Positions 9,226-18,263 of a DNA stretch of 64,000 nt are shown here, one piece after another. Position 1 is the stretch's first letter. Every line of letters begins with the position of its first letter. The stretch is from Ruania alkalisoli (lineage in GTDB: Bacteria > Actinomycetota > Actinomycetes > Actinomycetales > Beutenbergiaceae), in contig NZ_CP063169.1 in assembly GCF_014960965.1 (NCBI RefSeq), positions 1,087,581 to 1,151,580 on the forward strand, read 5' to 3'. The position numbers and the translations under genes are program-made. Under the pieces are notes generated by a model. That model was given only the letters and a program-made list of their open reading frames with translations. It made no database searches and had not been told where the DNA came from.

Positions 9226-9264
9226 CATCTCAGCCCGCCACGCGCCGGCCAGGCCCCCGATTGG

Positions 9265-9864
9265 TCAGCGGCAGGCGATCGTCTCGGCCGGAACCGGCAG
9301 ATCGAAATCGACCGTCACGGTCTCGCTCTGGGTGAGGGCGTCCTGCAACGTCGCCACACCGCGCACGCTGGTGCCACCGGCATCGAGAGTGACCTCGTCC
9401 ACGCTCTCCGGGGCGCCGAACACGCCTTCGGGTCCGGACCATGCGACGTCGTTATACGGCGCTCCGGCGATCTCTTCGATGTAGACGTCGATCTGGATCC
9501 GCTCGCCGTCGTGCTCGCCCAAGCCCTGGAGCTCCAGCTGCCGCTCCACCATCTCCTGCTGCAGCGGCTCGCAGTTGCGCAGTTCGGTGATCTCGTACTG
9601 GACATCGTCGACGGTCACGAGGCCGAGGACGGCCCCGGCAGCGTCCTGGCCCGCGCCGGCCTCCTCGGTGGGCTCGTCCCCAGCATCCTCTGCTGCTGGC
9701 TCATCCGCAGCCGGAGCATCCGCATCTTCCGTGCTCTCCGTCTCGGTGCCAGCGGGCTCGTCGGTACCGGAGTCAGCGGCAGGGGAGGTGCAGGCTGCCA
9801 CGCTCAGTACCAGCCCGGTGATCAGGGCGGCTGCCGGCGCGTGGTGCGCGGTGGTGGTTCGCAT
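9265..9864 (-). CDS. Secreted lipoprotein, unknown function
   Basis: 199 residues. The start is ATG at 9864, preceded by AGGAG; the longer frame to 10023 overlaps the upstream gene and adds no recognisable sequence. The signal peptide ends in a lipobox LSVAAC with Cys25. A long acidic Glu/Asp/Thr/Pro spacer (about 26-75) holds the domain away from the membrane. The folded part (about 80-199) has two further cysteines (NCEPLQQ and the C-terminal ACR) that could form a disulfide. No family is recognised. It is the last gene of the operon that starts at 12130. Confidence 0.8.
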   Translation of the reverse strand: MRTTTAHHAPAAALITGLVLSVAACTSPAADSGTDEPAGTETESTEDADAPAADEPAAEDAGDEPTEEAGAGQDAAGAVLGLVTVDDVQYEITELRNCEPLQQEMVERQLELQGLGEHDGERIQIDVYIEEIAGAPYNDVAWSGPEGVFGAPESVDEVTLDAGGTSVRGVATLQDALTQSETVTVDFDLPVPAETIACR

Positions 9865-9884
9865 CGATGGTCTCCTCAGGATTC

Positions 9885-10589
9885 TCACGGGCAGGTGACG
9901 GCGGCCACGAAGTCGCCCACCAACGGGTCCTCCGAGCCGGGCGTTCCGTCGAACGATCCGACGGCGGTCGCCTCGGTTCCGACCAGCCGGACCAGCGGGG
10001 TGGTGCCACTGCCCGACAGCCACTCGGTGTCGCCACCCTCGTCACGCTGGGCGGTCACCATGGAGTTGCTGTTCAACTCGCGTTCTGCCGTGCCGCCGAC
10101 GAGGGAGAGGTTGACGTACTCGTCCTCCCACGCCCAGCCGACTCCGGAGCCGATCGTGCGGCTCCACCTCATTTCGGCGCGGCCGAGCGCGGTCTCTCCT
10201 TGGGCTGTCACCTCGAAGACGCCGGCGTCGGGGACGTCCTCGATCCGGCACTCCACGTCGTCGAAGTCGAGCCGGTCGCTCGCGAACTCGATGTAGGCGC
10301 TACCCGGCTCGGCGGCGTCGACGTCAGGGTGGAGGCTGTCGGCGAGGAGGACGTCGAGGTAGCCGCCCGCCGCTGCGGTGCCGGGCTCGTCCTCATCCTG
10401 CCCCGTGTCCCCGGACTGATCGGCGTCCTCGGACGGACCCTCGCCGGAGTCCTCGGCCACAGCACTACCCTCGGCCGGGTCATCACCCGGCTCCTGAGCC
10501 GGTGCGGCGTCGGAGCACGCAGCCAGCAGCGCCGCCATGGCAAGCGCGGCCGCGGACGGACCGGTCCGGCGGAGGGAGCGCGTACTCAT
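9885..10589 (-). CDS. Secreted lipoprotein, unknown function
   Basis: 234 residues. The lipobox ALLAAC places the lipidated Cys at 25. An acidic spacer (about 28-70) precedes a beta-rich domain ending in AAVTCP, with two cysteines (VECRIED and the C-terminus). The architecture parallels the downstream lipoprotein (lipobox, acidic linker, compact domain with two Cys), although the sequences differ. Its start overlaps the stop of the LRR surface protein in an ATGA pattern, so the three genes form one translationally coupled operon. The function is unknown; an extracytoplasmic sensor or partner of the LRR protein is possible. Confidence 0.8.
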   Translation of the reverse strand: MSTRSLRRTGPSAAALAMAALLAACSDAAPAQEPGDDPAEGSAVAEDSGEGPSEDADQSGDTGQDEDEPGTAAAGGYLDVLLADSLHPDVDAAEPGSAYIEFASDRLDFDDVECRIEDVPDAGVFEVTAQGETALGRAEMRWSRTIGSGVGWAWEDEYVNLSLVGGTAERELNSNSMVTAQRDEGGDTEWLSGSGTTPLVRLVGTEATAVGSFDGTPGSEDPLVGDFVAAVTCP

Positions 10590-12130
10590 CGACCCGTCTC
10601 CGTCATCGTGGTGACGCGCCGGCGAGCGAGTACGAGCAGCAGGGCCCCGAGCATCGTCAGCCCGGCGGCCGCCGCGAGCGGCTGTGACGTGGCGCCCGTG
10701 GCGGCGAGCGTGTCGCCGGTGGTACCTGTCGTCTCGGTGGATTCCGGACTCTGCGTCGGCTCCGGTGTGGGCGTCGGATCCGTGGTCTGGGTGGGCTCGG
10801 GCTCCACAGCTGTGGGGATCACCTCGATCACGACGGCGTCCGTCAGCTGGGTCTCGTGCGTTCCGGTGATCGTGTGCGCACTTGCCGTCGGGAATGTGAC
10901 CTGGTCACCGTCCACCACGTCCGTGGCCACGTCGGAGGTGAACGTGGTCTCGGCCGTGACGTCACCCAGGGAGAGACCGTCGGCGTCGAAGCCCTCCGCA
11001 GTGAGCGTCACGCTATCTCCCTCGTCGACCTCGGTGGCCGAGGCGTGCACGACGATCGCGGCCAACTCGGGAGCGGGCTGCTCCCAGACTGCGGTCAGTG
11101 TGGCGTCGCCGTAGATCGGGTCTCCGGCAGACCACGCCTGCGCGTCGTCCTGCGTCCCGGCGTCCTCGATAGTCCACCCGGTGAACTCCAGGTCGGAGTG
11201 TGCGGGAGAAGGCAGGAGCGACTCGGGCACTGTGGTCCAGAGTGTTCCCTCGGTCAGCTCGCTCAGCGGGAGGAACAGCGGTGCCGGCATCGGTGTCCCT
11301 GCCGTCGGGTCGCTGAACTGGATCTCGACGTACGGTGAGGTTGCCAGTTCATGCCAGGTCGGCCACGTGAAGCCGCCGCTGGCTGCCTGGCCCTCGCCTT
11401 CGCGCCATAGGTGCTCGATCTGCGGACTCGTCTCGCTCTGTTCACTGGCGAAGGGGCTGTCACCGGTACTGGGCTCGGCGCCGAGGAAGAGCACGTTCTC
11501 CAGATCCGGATTGTCTCCGAACACCCCCGCCCCCAGGGACGTGATCGAGGCCGGGATGGTGAGCGTCTGCAGATTGTTGTGGGAGAACGTCTTGTCCCAG
11601 AGGGTGGTGAGCGTCTCCGGTAGAGTCACCGATGTCAGCGCGTTCCTGCGGAAGGCATGCTGTCCCAGGAACACGAGCTCGGGAAGGTCCACCGAGGTGA
11701 GGTTGTTGCTGATGAACGCGTAGCCTTCGATCCTGGTGACGGATTCCGGAAGGTCGATCTCGGTCAGATCGTTCATCCCGAACGCGTAGGGGCCAATGGT
11801 GGTGAGGCCGGCAGGCAGCGTCGCCGATGCGATGTCGGTGTCGCGGAATGCGGCCTGCGCAATCTCCACCACCGGAGCCGAGTTTCCGCCGATCGTGACC
11901 TCGTCCTGCAGGGCGACGTCCGGATGGGCCGGGTTCGTGGCCTCCGAGTAGGAGACGGCCACCGCGCCGGCCCCGGGGTTCCCCTCGACAGCGAGCTCAT
12001 AGGTGACGCCGTCAACCTCGACGGTATCCGCAGCATGGGCCGCGGTGGCACCGGTGAGCGCCGCGACGGGCAGGAGCAGGGCTGCCAGAACCAGGCGTAG
12101 CCGCCTGATTCCTCGGTGACGAACGGACAT
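10586..12130 (-). CDS. BspA-type leucine-rich-repeat surface protein with LAATG sorting signal
   Basis: 514 residues from ATG 12130, preceded by AGGAAGGG. A signal peptide (cleavage near ATAAHA) is followed by about five LRR_5/BspA-type repeats (residues 75-200) with the pattern LPxxLTTIGxxAFxxNxLTEIDLP. Then come an InlB-like wrap (EFTGWTIEDAG, LTAVWEQ), an Ig-like domain and a Thr/Pro/Glu linker. The end is LAATG, a hydrophobic helix and LARRRVTT, matching the LAXTG signals used by class E sortases of GC-rich actinobacteria. It is divergent from the STAND/LuxR regulator at 12245 across a perfect palindrome. LRR_5 proteins commonly mediate adhesion or recognition; that role here is inferred. 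Confidence 0.88.
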   Translation of the reverse strand: MSVRHRGIRRLRLVLAALLLPVAALTGATAAHAADTVEVDGVTYELAVEGNPGAGAVAVSYSEATNPAHPDVALQDEVTIGGNSAPVVEIAQAAFRDTDIASATLPAGLTTIGPYAFGMNDLTEIDLPESVTRIEGYAFISNNLTSVDLPELVFLGQHAFRRNALTSVTLPETLTTLWDKTFSHNNLQTLTIPASITSLGAGVFGDNPDLENVLFLGAEPSTGDSPFASEQSETSPQIEHLWREGEGQAASGGFTWPTWHELATSPYVEIQFSDPTAGTPMPAPLFLPLSELTEGTLWTTVPESLLPSPAHSDLEFTGWTIEDAGTQDDAQAWSAGDPIYGDATLTAVWEQPAPELAAIVVHASATEVDEGDSVTLTAEGFDADGLSLGDVTAETTFTSDVATDVVDGDQVTFPTASAHTITGTHETQLTDAVVIEVIPTAVEPEPTQTTDPTPTPEPTQSPESTETTGTTGDTLAATGATSQPLAAAAGLTMLGALLLVLARRRVTTMTETGR

Positions 12131-12196
12131 GTGACCCTTCCTGAGAGCTTCGACTGCACGGGTGTCGAACACGATAGGTTGGGGTCGGCGAGACGG

Positions 12197-12219
12197 CGAT
12201 GGTCAATGATTGACCATCG
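12197..12219. promoter_or_regulatory. Perfect 23-bp palindrome between LRR operon and STAND regulator
   Basis: Arms of 11 bp, CGATGGTCAAT (12197-12207) and ATTGACCATCG (12209-12219), flank a single central G with no mismatch. The site lies in the divergent promoter region, 67 bp from the LRR start and 26 bp from GTG 12245. Symmetry and place point to an operator for the adjacent LuxR-type regulator. The ATG inside it (12206) is an alternative but less likely start for that regulator. Confidence 0.75.
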
Positions 12220-12244
12220 TCTGCGACGGGTGGGAGGGGATGGT

Positions 12245-14860
12245 GTGCGGGGCGCTTTGACGGTCACCTCGAACGGTGCCGGGCGGATATCGGAAGCGCT
12301 CGTCACCCAGCGAGCGGTGCTGCTGACCGGCCCCGCGGGGATCGGCAAGTCTCACCTCCTGCGAGTCATGGCCGCCGTGCTCTCCGAGGAGGGCAGGTCC
12401 GCGCCGTTGCTTTCGCCGAACAGTCTCGGCCGGGACATTCCGCTGGGTGTGTTCGCCGGAGTGCTCGATCTACCGGCGACGACGCTGAGCTCACCGATCG
12501 CCGTGATCGATGCCTTCTCCCGGCACCGTTCCTCCACTGTGCTGCTGGTGGACGACGTCGCTCACCTGGACGAGGCCTCGGCGTGGGTGGTGGCGCACCT
12601 GGTAGGCACCTCCCGGGTGAAGGCCGTGCTCACTGCCAGGTCGATGGACACGGTGCCCTCCGCCGTCCATGATCTCTACGACCGGGGCGAGCTGGTCCAG
12701 GCGAGTGTCGCTGAGCTCAGCGACGACGAGGCGACCGGACTCGCCACTGAGTATGCCGGGGGAGTGCTCACTCCCGCGGCGGGTGCCGCCGTGCTCACGG
12801 CGGCTCAGGGCAACGCGCTCCACCTGCGGGAGATCGTGCGCGGGAGCCAGGCAGACGGGCGCCTGGTACTGACCGAGCACGGCTGGGACCTGCAGGGTCA
12901 GCCAGCGCTGACCCCACGCCTGGCACAACTGATCGGTGTGCGGTTCGACGCGCTCGACGACGAGGCGCTTGAGGCGGCCTCCCTGATCGCCATTGCGGGC
13001 GAGTGCCCGGCCGAGGTGATCGATCCGGCGGCCCGCCGCACGCTCGCCCGCGCCGGTGTGATCGGGCCTGCCATCGACGGGTGGTTGCGGACGAGCCATT
13101 CGCTGGACGGGGAGTATCTGCGGTCGCGATCCTCGGCTGCGCTGTGGCGTGACTTGACCGCGGAGGCCATCGACGTGCTGCGATCGCCGGCTGCAGCCGC
13201 ACGCCCGGACGCTGGCCGGCGTGCGAATTTGCTCGCCCTCGATCTCGGCCACGCCATGGACGAGGAGGCGGTGCTGCTCCTGGCTGAGCACGCTCTGGCC
13301 GCCTCCGACGAACACCTGGCGCTTCGCGCGGCGCAGGCCGTGCTCTCCCAGGACGACGCCTGCACGAGCGCACTCCGGATCGCCGGCCAGGCGTGCTCCG
13401 TGCTGGGCCGTACCAGGGAGGCAGACTCCTATTTCGAGGCGGCGCAGGCGCGGGCGCAGACACCGGCCGAGCGGTCGCTGGTCGCGTGGGCGCTGGCGAA
13501 CCACCTCGGACTTCGCCATCACGATGCTCCGGCGGCGCTTGCCGTTTTGCGGCAGGCGCTCGCAGTGGTCAAGGATCCGGACCAGCAGGCTTCCTTGCAG
13601 CTGGCCGCAGGGCGTTGGGCCTCGGTGGCGGGTCTGAGCGCCGCGGCCCCTGCCCTCGAACCGGTTCCAGCGGCGAGTGGTGTCGAGGAGGCGATGGGGC
13701 TGGTCACCCTGGCCGTCGGTGGCGTGATCGCCGGTCCGCTGCAGGAGACCGGGCAACTGCTGAACCAGTTGCGCCGGGTACCCGCTGACGTTCTGTTAGC
13801 CACTCCGGGCGGAGCGATGCTGGGCGAGCTCGCAGGTGTGATGGCCCTGTCGTTCACCGGTGATGTCGTCGCTACCCGCGGCCGGCTTGAAGCCCTGCTG
13901 AGTGCGTCCGATGAGCTGCCACCCGAGGCTGTCGGGACCTGGGAGTACGCGCTGGGTTTCGTCGAGCTTCTCTCGGCGGATGCTGAGCGTTCCTACGAGC
14001 TCGCCGTTGCCGCGGCCCAGCACCTGGCCTGGCGTGACCCCGCGGGACTGCTCCCCGCGGCCCAGGCGCTCACTGGGGCGGCCGCGCTCGCGACCGCCCG
14101 CCAGGCGGAGTCCGTTCGTGCGTTCGATGCCGTCCCCGAGGCTGCGGGTGGAGACCCCAAGGTGGTCATGCTGCGGGCGTGGGCGGAGGCCTGGCAGGCC
14201 AAGTCCGACAGCCGGCCCGATCAGGCGGCGGACCTCCTCGTCGAGACTGCCCAGTGGCTGCTGACCGTGCAGCACACCTACTTCGCCGGGATGCTCGCCC
14301 ACTGTGCGGTCCGGTGCGGGCGCCGGCTGGACGATGCGGCTGCGGTGCTGCACGCCGCGCACGCAGCCGCCGGTGGCGGCCTGCTGCAGATTCTCGAACG
14401 CCATGTCGAGGCGGTCCGCGCCGGCGACGTCGAGGCGCTGGGCACCGTGGCCGACGAGGCGTGCGAACTCGGCCTGGTGGTCACCACGATCGATACCTGG
14501 CTCGGTCTGGCCGACGGTGACGCCGACCTCGGTGAGCTGCGGGTGCGCCGGTTCCGGGCGACTGCGGAGCGACTGCGCGCCCAGCACCCCGGGGCCGCGT
14601 TGTGGCGTGCCGGTCCTGACCGGTCCCTGGTGCTCACCGCACGGGAGTTGCAGGTGGCCGAGATGGCGGCGCGCCGGTTCGCCTCGAAGGAGATCGCTGC
14701 GGCCAATGGGGTCTCAGTGAACACGGTGTCCAAGCAGCTCGCGTCCGTCTTTCGCAAGCTGGGAGTCTCCACCAGGTCCGAACTGCGGGAGTTGCTCGGT
14801 GAGGAGGGCTCAGCGCCCGCCGGGACGGCAGGGGCATTGGTGGGTCGCGCGGACTCCTGA
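12245..14860 (+). CDS. STAND-type (LAL) LuxR-family transcriptional regulator
   Basis: 871 residues from GTG 12245, chosen because GGAGGGG lies 6-12 bp upstream; longer frames would run through the palindromic operator. The N-terminal AAA/NACHT-like ATPase has Walker A GPAGIGKS at about 29-36 and Walker B VLLVDD at about 99-104. A long helical middle (about 330-790) looks like a TPR-type sensor. The C-terminus carries the LuxR HTH (LTARELQVAEMAARRFASKE, then VNTVSKQLASVFRKLGV). Such LAL/MalT-like proteins are ATP-dependent switches that activate transcription when an inducer binds. The divergent LRR/lipoprotein operon is the obvious target, and the palindrome between them the obvious site. 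Confidence 0.9.
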   Translation: MRGALTVTSNGAGRISEALVTQRAVLLTGPAGIGKSHLLRVMAAVLSEEGRSAPLLSPNSLGRDIPLGVFAGVLDLPATTLSSPIAVIDAFSRHRSSTVLLVDDVAHLDEASAWVVAHLVGTSRVKAVLTARSMDTVPSAVHDLYDRGELVQASVAELSDDEATGLATEYAGGVLTPAAGAAVLTAAQGNALHLREIVRGSQADGRLVLTEHGWDLQGQPALTPRLAQLIGVRFDALDDEALEAASLIAIAGECPAEVIDPAARRTLARAGVIGPAIDGWLRTSHSLDGEYLRSRSSAALWRDLTAEAIDVLRSPAAAARPDAGRRANLLALDLGHAMDEEAVLLLAEHALAASDEHLALRAAQAVLSQDDACTSALRIAGQACSVLGRTREADSYFEAAQARAQTPAERSLVAWALANHLGLRHHDAPAALAVLRQALAVVKDPDQQASLQLAAGRWASVAGLSAAAPALEPVPAASGVEEAMGLVTLAVGGVIAGPLQETGQLLNQLRRVPADVLLATPGGAMLGELAGVMALSFTGDVVATRGRLEALLSASDELPPEAVGTWEYALGFVELLSADAERSYELAVAAAQHLAWRDPAGLLPAAQALTGAAALATARQAESVRAFDAVPEAAGGDPKVVMLRAWAEAWQAKSDSRPDQAADLLVETAQWLLTVQHTYFAGMLAHCAVRCGRRLDDAAAVLHAAHAAAGGGLLQILERHVEAVRAGDVEALGTVADEACELGLVVTTIDTWLGLADGDADLGELRVRRFRATAERLRAQHPGAALWRAGPDRSLVLTARELQVAEMAARRFASKEIAAANGVSVNTVSKQLASVFRKLGVSTRSELRELLGEEGSAPAGTAGALVGRADS

Positions 14861-14865
14861 CACCC

Positions 14866-15486
14866 TTACTCCTGCACACCCTCATTCCTGTCTCCTCGGG
14901 CGAGCACGCCCGAGATGAGTAGTTGGACGAGCGTGGCGGCCTCGTAGCGGGAGTCGCTTGCAGCGCCGATGCAGAGGTTCCCGATCCCTTTGAGGACGTT
15001 GTACGCATCGACGTGCGATGCGGCGGCGTGGCGTGACTCGAGCGCCGCCTCAAGGAGTGAGCCGCAGACCGGGACGAGACGGTCGACGAAGTAGGCGTGC
15101 AGTGCATCGGCCTCGGAGTTGTCACCCTGCAGTGCGCCAGCGAGCCCGTGCTTGGTGACCAGGAACTCCACGAACAGCGCCGCCCACGCCCGCAAGGCCG
15201 CCTCGGGCGTGGGACTCTGCGCGAGCAGTTGCGGGCCAGCGTCTGCGCATGCTTCGACCTGGTGCCGGTACACCGCAACCACGAGCTCCGCACGTGTCGG
15301 AAAGTGACGGTAGATCGTCCCCACGCCAACGCCCGCCTTCGCGGCGATCTCCCGTACCGGAGCGTCGACCCCGGACGTCACGAACACCGCTGCCGCTGCG
15401 TCGAGCAGTGCCTGCTTGCTCTGACGCGGGCGACCCACCGGCCTGGCCGGTGCATCGCTCGACTGCTCTCTCTGTCCCTCAGTCAT
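14866..15486 (-). CDS. TetR family repressor
   Basis: 206 residues from ATG 15486 with GGAGG in front; the longer frame covers the operator region and is not used. The HTH (REIAAKAGVGVGTIYRHFPTR) lies near residues 45-66, after a GRPRQSK basic arm. The C-terminal part matches the SbtR-type (TetR_C_49) dimerisation domain of actinobacteria (AALFVEFLVTKHGLAGAL). It is divergent from the alpha/beta hydrolase at 15608, and two related palindromes lie between, so it probably represses itself and the hydrolase. Confidence 0.9.
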   Translation of the reverse strand: MTEGQREQSSDAPARPVGRPRQSKQALLDAAAAVFVTSGVDAPVREIAAKAGVGVGTIYRHFPTRAELVVAVYRHQVEACADAGPQLLAQSPTPEAALRAWAALFVEFLVTKHGLAGALQGDNSEADALHAYFVDRLVPVCGSLLEAALESRHAAASHVDAYNVLKGIGNLCIGAASDSRYEAATLVQLLISGVLARGDRNEGVQE

Positions 15487-15521
15487 GAGTTCCTCCACGC
15501 GTACCTGACGCGACGCACTTG

Positions 15522-15564
15522 CATTACGGAGCGACGTTCCGTAATGTTTGGGAACGGCGCTCCG
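15522..15564. promoter_or_regulatory. Paired TetR operators in a divergent promoter
   Basis: CATTACGGA (15522-15530) and TCCGTAATG (15538-15546) form perfect 9-bp arms around a 7-bp spacer. The inner GGAGCGACGTTCC recurs in inverted orientation as GGAACGGCGCTCC at 15551-15563 (one mismatch). Two adjoining sites of the same sequence between a TetR gene and its divergent neighbour are typical of cooperative repressor binding. Confidence 0.75.
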
Positions 15565-15607
15565 AAACCAGTATGGCAGAGCGATCACACCTGTGAAGGG
15601 AACTCGT

Positions 15608-16552
15608 ATGACCTCATCAATCGTGTACGCACTCGACGGCATCGTGGGCACCGGCGCTCCAGTCATCTCGGTCGCTCCCGTCGAACTGTCCGCCCCCGGC
15701 CGTCCGGTCCCGCTGAACGTGCGCGTGTCCGCCCCGGCGACCGGCACCAATCTCCCCGTCGTGCTGTTCTCCCACGGCAACGGGTGGAACCTCGACGGGT
15801 ACGCACCGCTCACGGCGTTCTGGGCCTCCCGCGGGTTCGTGGTGATTCAGCCGACACACCTGGACTCGCGCCGGAACGGGTTCGGGTTCGACCATCCTTT
15901 TTTCCCGACGATCTGGACCGAGCGGATCGCGGATCTCACCCGCATCCTCGACCAACTCGACACCATCGAAGCTGCTCTGCCCGGCTTTGCCGGCCGCATC
16001 GACCGCACCCGCGTCGCCGCCACCGGTCACTCCTGGGGCGGGCACACCGCCCAGTCGCTCCTTGGCGCACGGATCGTCGATGAAGCCGGCCACGTCGGTG
16101 AGGACATGTCCGACAGCCGCGTGAGCGCGGGCATTCTGTTCGCTGCGACCGGGCTCGGTGGTGACGACCTGCACCCGTTTGCCCAGGCGAACTTCCCGTT
16201 TATGCGCCCCTCGTTCCAGGAGATGGCCACGCCGACCCTTGTCATCGCGGGCGACCACGATCAGTCCGCGATGTCCAGCCGCGGACCTGACTGGTTCACC
16301 GATGCGTACACCTACAGCCCTGGCGCCACCGACCTCCTCACCTTCTACGGTGCCGAGCACGCGCTTGGCGGGATCGTCGGCTACGAAGTCGCCGAGACCA
16401 CCGACGAGAACCCGGAGCGCGTCGCCGTCATCCAGCGGATGAGCACCGCCTATCTGCGAACCGCTCTCCACGTCGATGCGAGCAGCTGGCCGGCCGCCCG
16501 TGCCGCGTTCAGCGACAGCCTCGACCCGATCGGGCGCCTCGACAGCAGGTGA
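15608..16552 (+). CDS. Alpha/beta hydrolase (chlorophyllase/dienelactone-hydrolase-like)
   Basis: 314 residues from ATG 15608, with GAAGGGA upstream. The nucleophile elbow is GHSWGG with Ser142; the oxyanion region is LFSHGNG (53-59); the acid is in AGDHD (Asp216 or Asp218) and the base is His251 in YGAEHALGG. There is no signal peptide, so it acts in the cytoplasm. It resembles the chlorophyllase-like/PET-hydrolase-like group, which cleaves small esters. The divergent TetR gene and shared operators suggest induction by its substrate or product. The exact substrate cannot be assigned. Confidence 0.85.
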   Translation: MTSSIVYALDGIVGTGAPVISVAPVELSAPGRPVPLNVRVSAPATGTNLPVVLFSHGNGWNLDGYAPLTAFWASRGFVVIQPTHLDSRRNGFGFDHPFFPTIWTERIADLTRILDQLDTIEAALPGFAGRIDRTRVAATGHSWGGHTAQSLLGARIVDEAGHVGEDMSDSRVSAGILFAATGLGGDDLHPFAQANFPFMRPSFQEMATPTLVIAGDHDQSAMSSRGPDWFTDAYTYSPGATDLLTFYGAEHALGGIVGYEVAETTDENPERVAVIQRMSTAYLRTALHVDASSWPAARAAFSDSLDPIGRLDSR

Positions 16553-16611
16553 GCGGCAGCGGTCCATGAGACGGCGACGTGACGTCTCGCGCACGGGACG
16601 AATCCGGTGAC

Positions 16612-18258
16612 TCAGTCCTCGGTGAGCTGCCCTGCCTCCAGGTGCCAGCGCCGCGTCGAACGCACAGTGGCCAGCATCCGCCGGTCGTGGGTGACCAGCA
16701 GGACCGTGCCGGTGAAACTCTCCACCGCCTGCTCCACCTGCTCGATCGCGGGCAGGTCGAGGTGGTTCGTCGGCTCGTCCAGCACCAGCAGGTTCACCCC
16801 ACGCGCCTGCAGCAGGGCAAGCCCGGCCCGGGTGCGCTCTCCGGGGGAGAGGGCATTCCCTGGCCGTGACGCCGCATCGCCTCCGAGAGCGAACTTCGCC
16901 AGCAGCGTGCGGACTTCTGCCTCGGGCCAGTCGGGCACCTGAGCCGCGAACGCCTCCGCCAGCGGCATCGCGTCGTCGAACAGTCCGCGCGCCTGGTCGA
17001 CCTCCCCGACCGCCACCGACGCGCCCAGCGAGGCGCGCCCAGCGTCCGGGGTCAGGCGCCCCAGCAGCAGTGCCAGCAGCGTGCTCTTGCCCGACCCGTT
17101 CGCCCCGGTGATCACGATCCTGTCCCCGGCGATGACCTGCGCACTGACCGGACCGAGGGTGAAGTCACCGCGCCGCACCACCGCTTCATCCAGTGTGGCC
17201 ACGACCGAGCCCGACCGTGGTGCCGCCGCGATCGACATCTGCAGTACCCACTCCTTGCGGGGCTCGGGCACCTTCTCCAGGCGCTCCAACGCCCGCTCGG
17301 ACTGGCCCACCTTCGCCGCTTGCTTCTCCGAGCGGGCCACTGCCCGGTGCACGATGTGCTTGTCGCCGTCCGTGGCCTTCTTGCGGGCGTTGCGTACGCC
17401 TTTGTCCACCCACTCCTTCTGCGTCTGCATCCGCGAGCGCAGCCCGGCTGCCTTGTCGGCGTACTCCTCGTACGCCTCTCGTGCCCGCTGCCGCGCCAGT
17501 TCCCGTTCGGCCAGGTAGGCCTCGTACCCACCGCGGTACACGCTCACCTGCTGCTGGGCTCTGTCGAGCTCCACGATGTCGGTGACGGTGCGTGCGAGGA
17601 ACTCCCGGTCGTGGCTGACGATCACCAGCGCCGCCCGCGTCTGGGTCACGAAACGTTCGAGCCGGTCCAGCCCGTCCAGGTCCAGGTCGTTCGTGGGCTC
17701 GTCGAGGAGCAGCAGGTCGTAGCGCTGCAGCAGCAGCACCGCCAGGCCCACGCGCGCCGCCTGCCCGCCGGAGAGGGACGTCATCGGCGCGTCCAGGCTC
17801 GCGTTCAGGCCCAGATCATTCACGACGGCGGGGGTCCGGTCGGCCAGGTCCGCTCCGCCCAGCGCCAGCCACCTGTCCAGGGCGACGGCGTAGGCATCAG
17901 CTGCGGCGCCGTCGTCGTGGTTCGTCGCCATCGTCTCGGCGGCGGCGTCCATCGCCCGGGTGGCCTCGGCCACCCCGGTGCGCCGGTCCAGGAAGTCGCG
18001 CACGCTCTCGCCCGGAACTCGCTCGGTTTCCTGCGCGAGCAGGCCCACGCCCGCATGTGGTGGGGTAAGCGTGAGGGATCCGGTGACCTCCGCCGTCGTG
18101 GAACCTGCGAGCACGGAGAGCAGTGTGGACTTGCCCGCCCCGTTCGCCCCGACCAGGCCCCAGACGTCGCTCGGGGCGATCGTGAACGTGAGGTCGTCGA
18201 AGAGCTGGCGGGCGCCGAACGCCGCCCCCAGCCGCGAGACGTGCAGGGTGGCGGACAT
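16612..18258 (-). CDS. ABC-F family ATPase (ribosome-associated)
   Basis: 548 residues with two ABC cassettes and no membrane segments. Cassette 1 has Walker A GANGAGKS, signature LSGGQ and Walker B LLLLDEPTNDLD. Cassette 2 has GANGSGKS, a degenerate signature LSPGE and LLVLDEPTNHLD. Between them is a long charged linker (about 240-330, RELARQRAREAYEEYADKA), which in ABC-F proteins reaches into the ribosomal E site toward the peptidyl transferase centre. Actinobacterial members include antibiotic-resistance and general translation factors. No leader peptide or attenuator is obvious upstream, so a housekeeping role is as likely as resistance. It ends close to the convergently placed hydrolase. 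Confidence 0.92.
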   Translation of the reverse strand: MSATLHVSRLGAAFGARQLFDDLTFTIAPSDVWGLVGANGAGKSTLLSVLAGSTTAEVTGSLTLTPPHAGVGLLAQETERVPGESVRDFLDRRTGVAEATRAMDAAAETMATNHDDGAAADAYAVALDRWLALGGADLADRTPAVVNDLGLNASLDAPMTSLSGGQAARVGLAVLLLQRYDLLLLDEPTNDLDLDGLDRLERFVTQTRAALVIVSHDREFLARTVTDIVELDRAQQQVSVYRGGYEAYLAERELARQRAREAYEEYADKAAGLRSRMQTQKEWVDKGVRNARKKATDGDKHIVHRAVARSEKQAAKVGQSERALERLEKVPEPRKEWVLQMSIAAAPRSGSVVATLDEAVVRRGDFTLGPVSAQVIAGDRIVITGANGSGKSTLLALLLGRLTPDAGRASLGASVAVGEVDQARGLFDDAMPLAEAFAAQVPDWPEAEVRTLLAKFALGGDAASRPGNALSPGERTRAGLALLQARGVNLLVLDEPTNHLDLPAIEQVEQAVESFTGTVLLVTHDRRMLATVRSTRRWHLEAGQLTED

Positions 18259-18263
18259 GCCGG

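Noticed and set aside
12491-13756. 421-codon minus-strand frame within the STAND regulator
   Set aside because: The plus strand holds Walker motifs and the LuxR HTH in one frame; the opposite frame shows only arginine-rich shadow composition.
16612-18258. Antibiotic-resistance label for the ABC-F protein
   Set aside because: No attenuating leader or resistance context is present, and subfamily assignment needs a tree.
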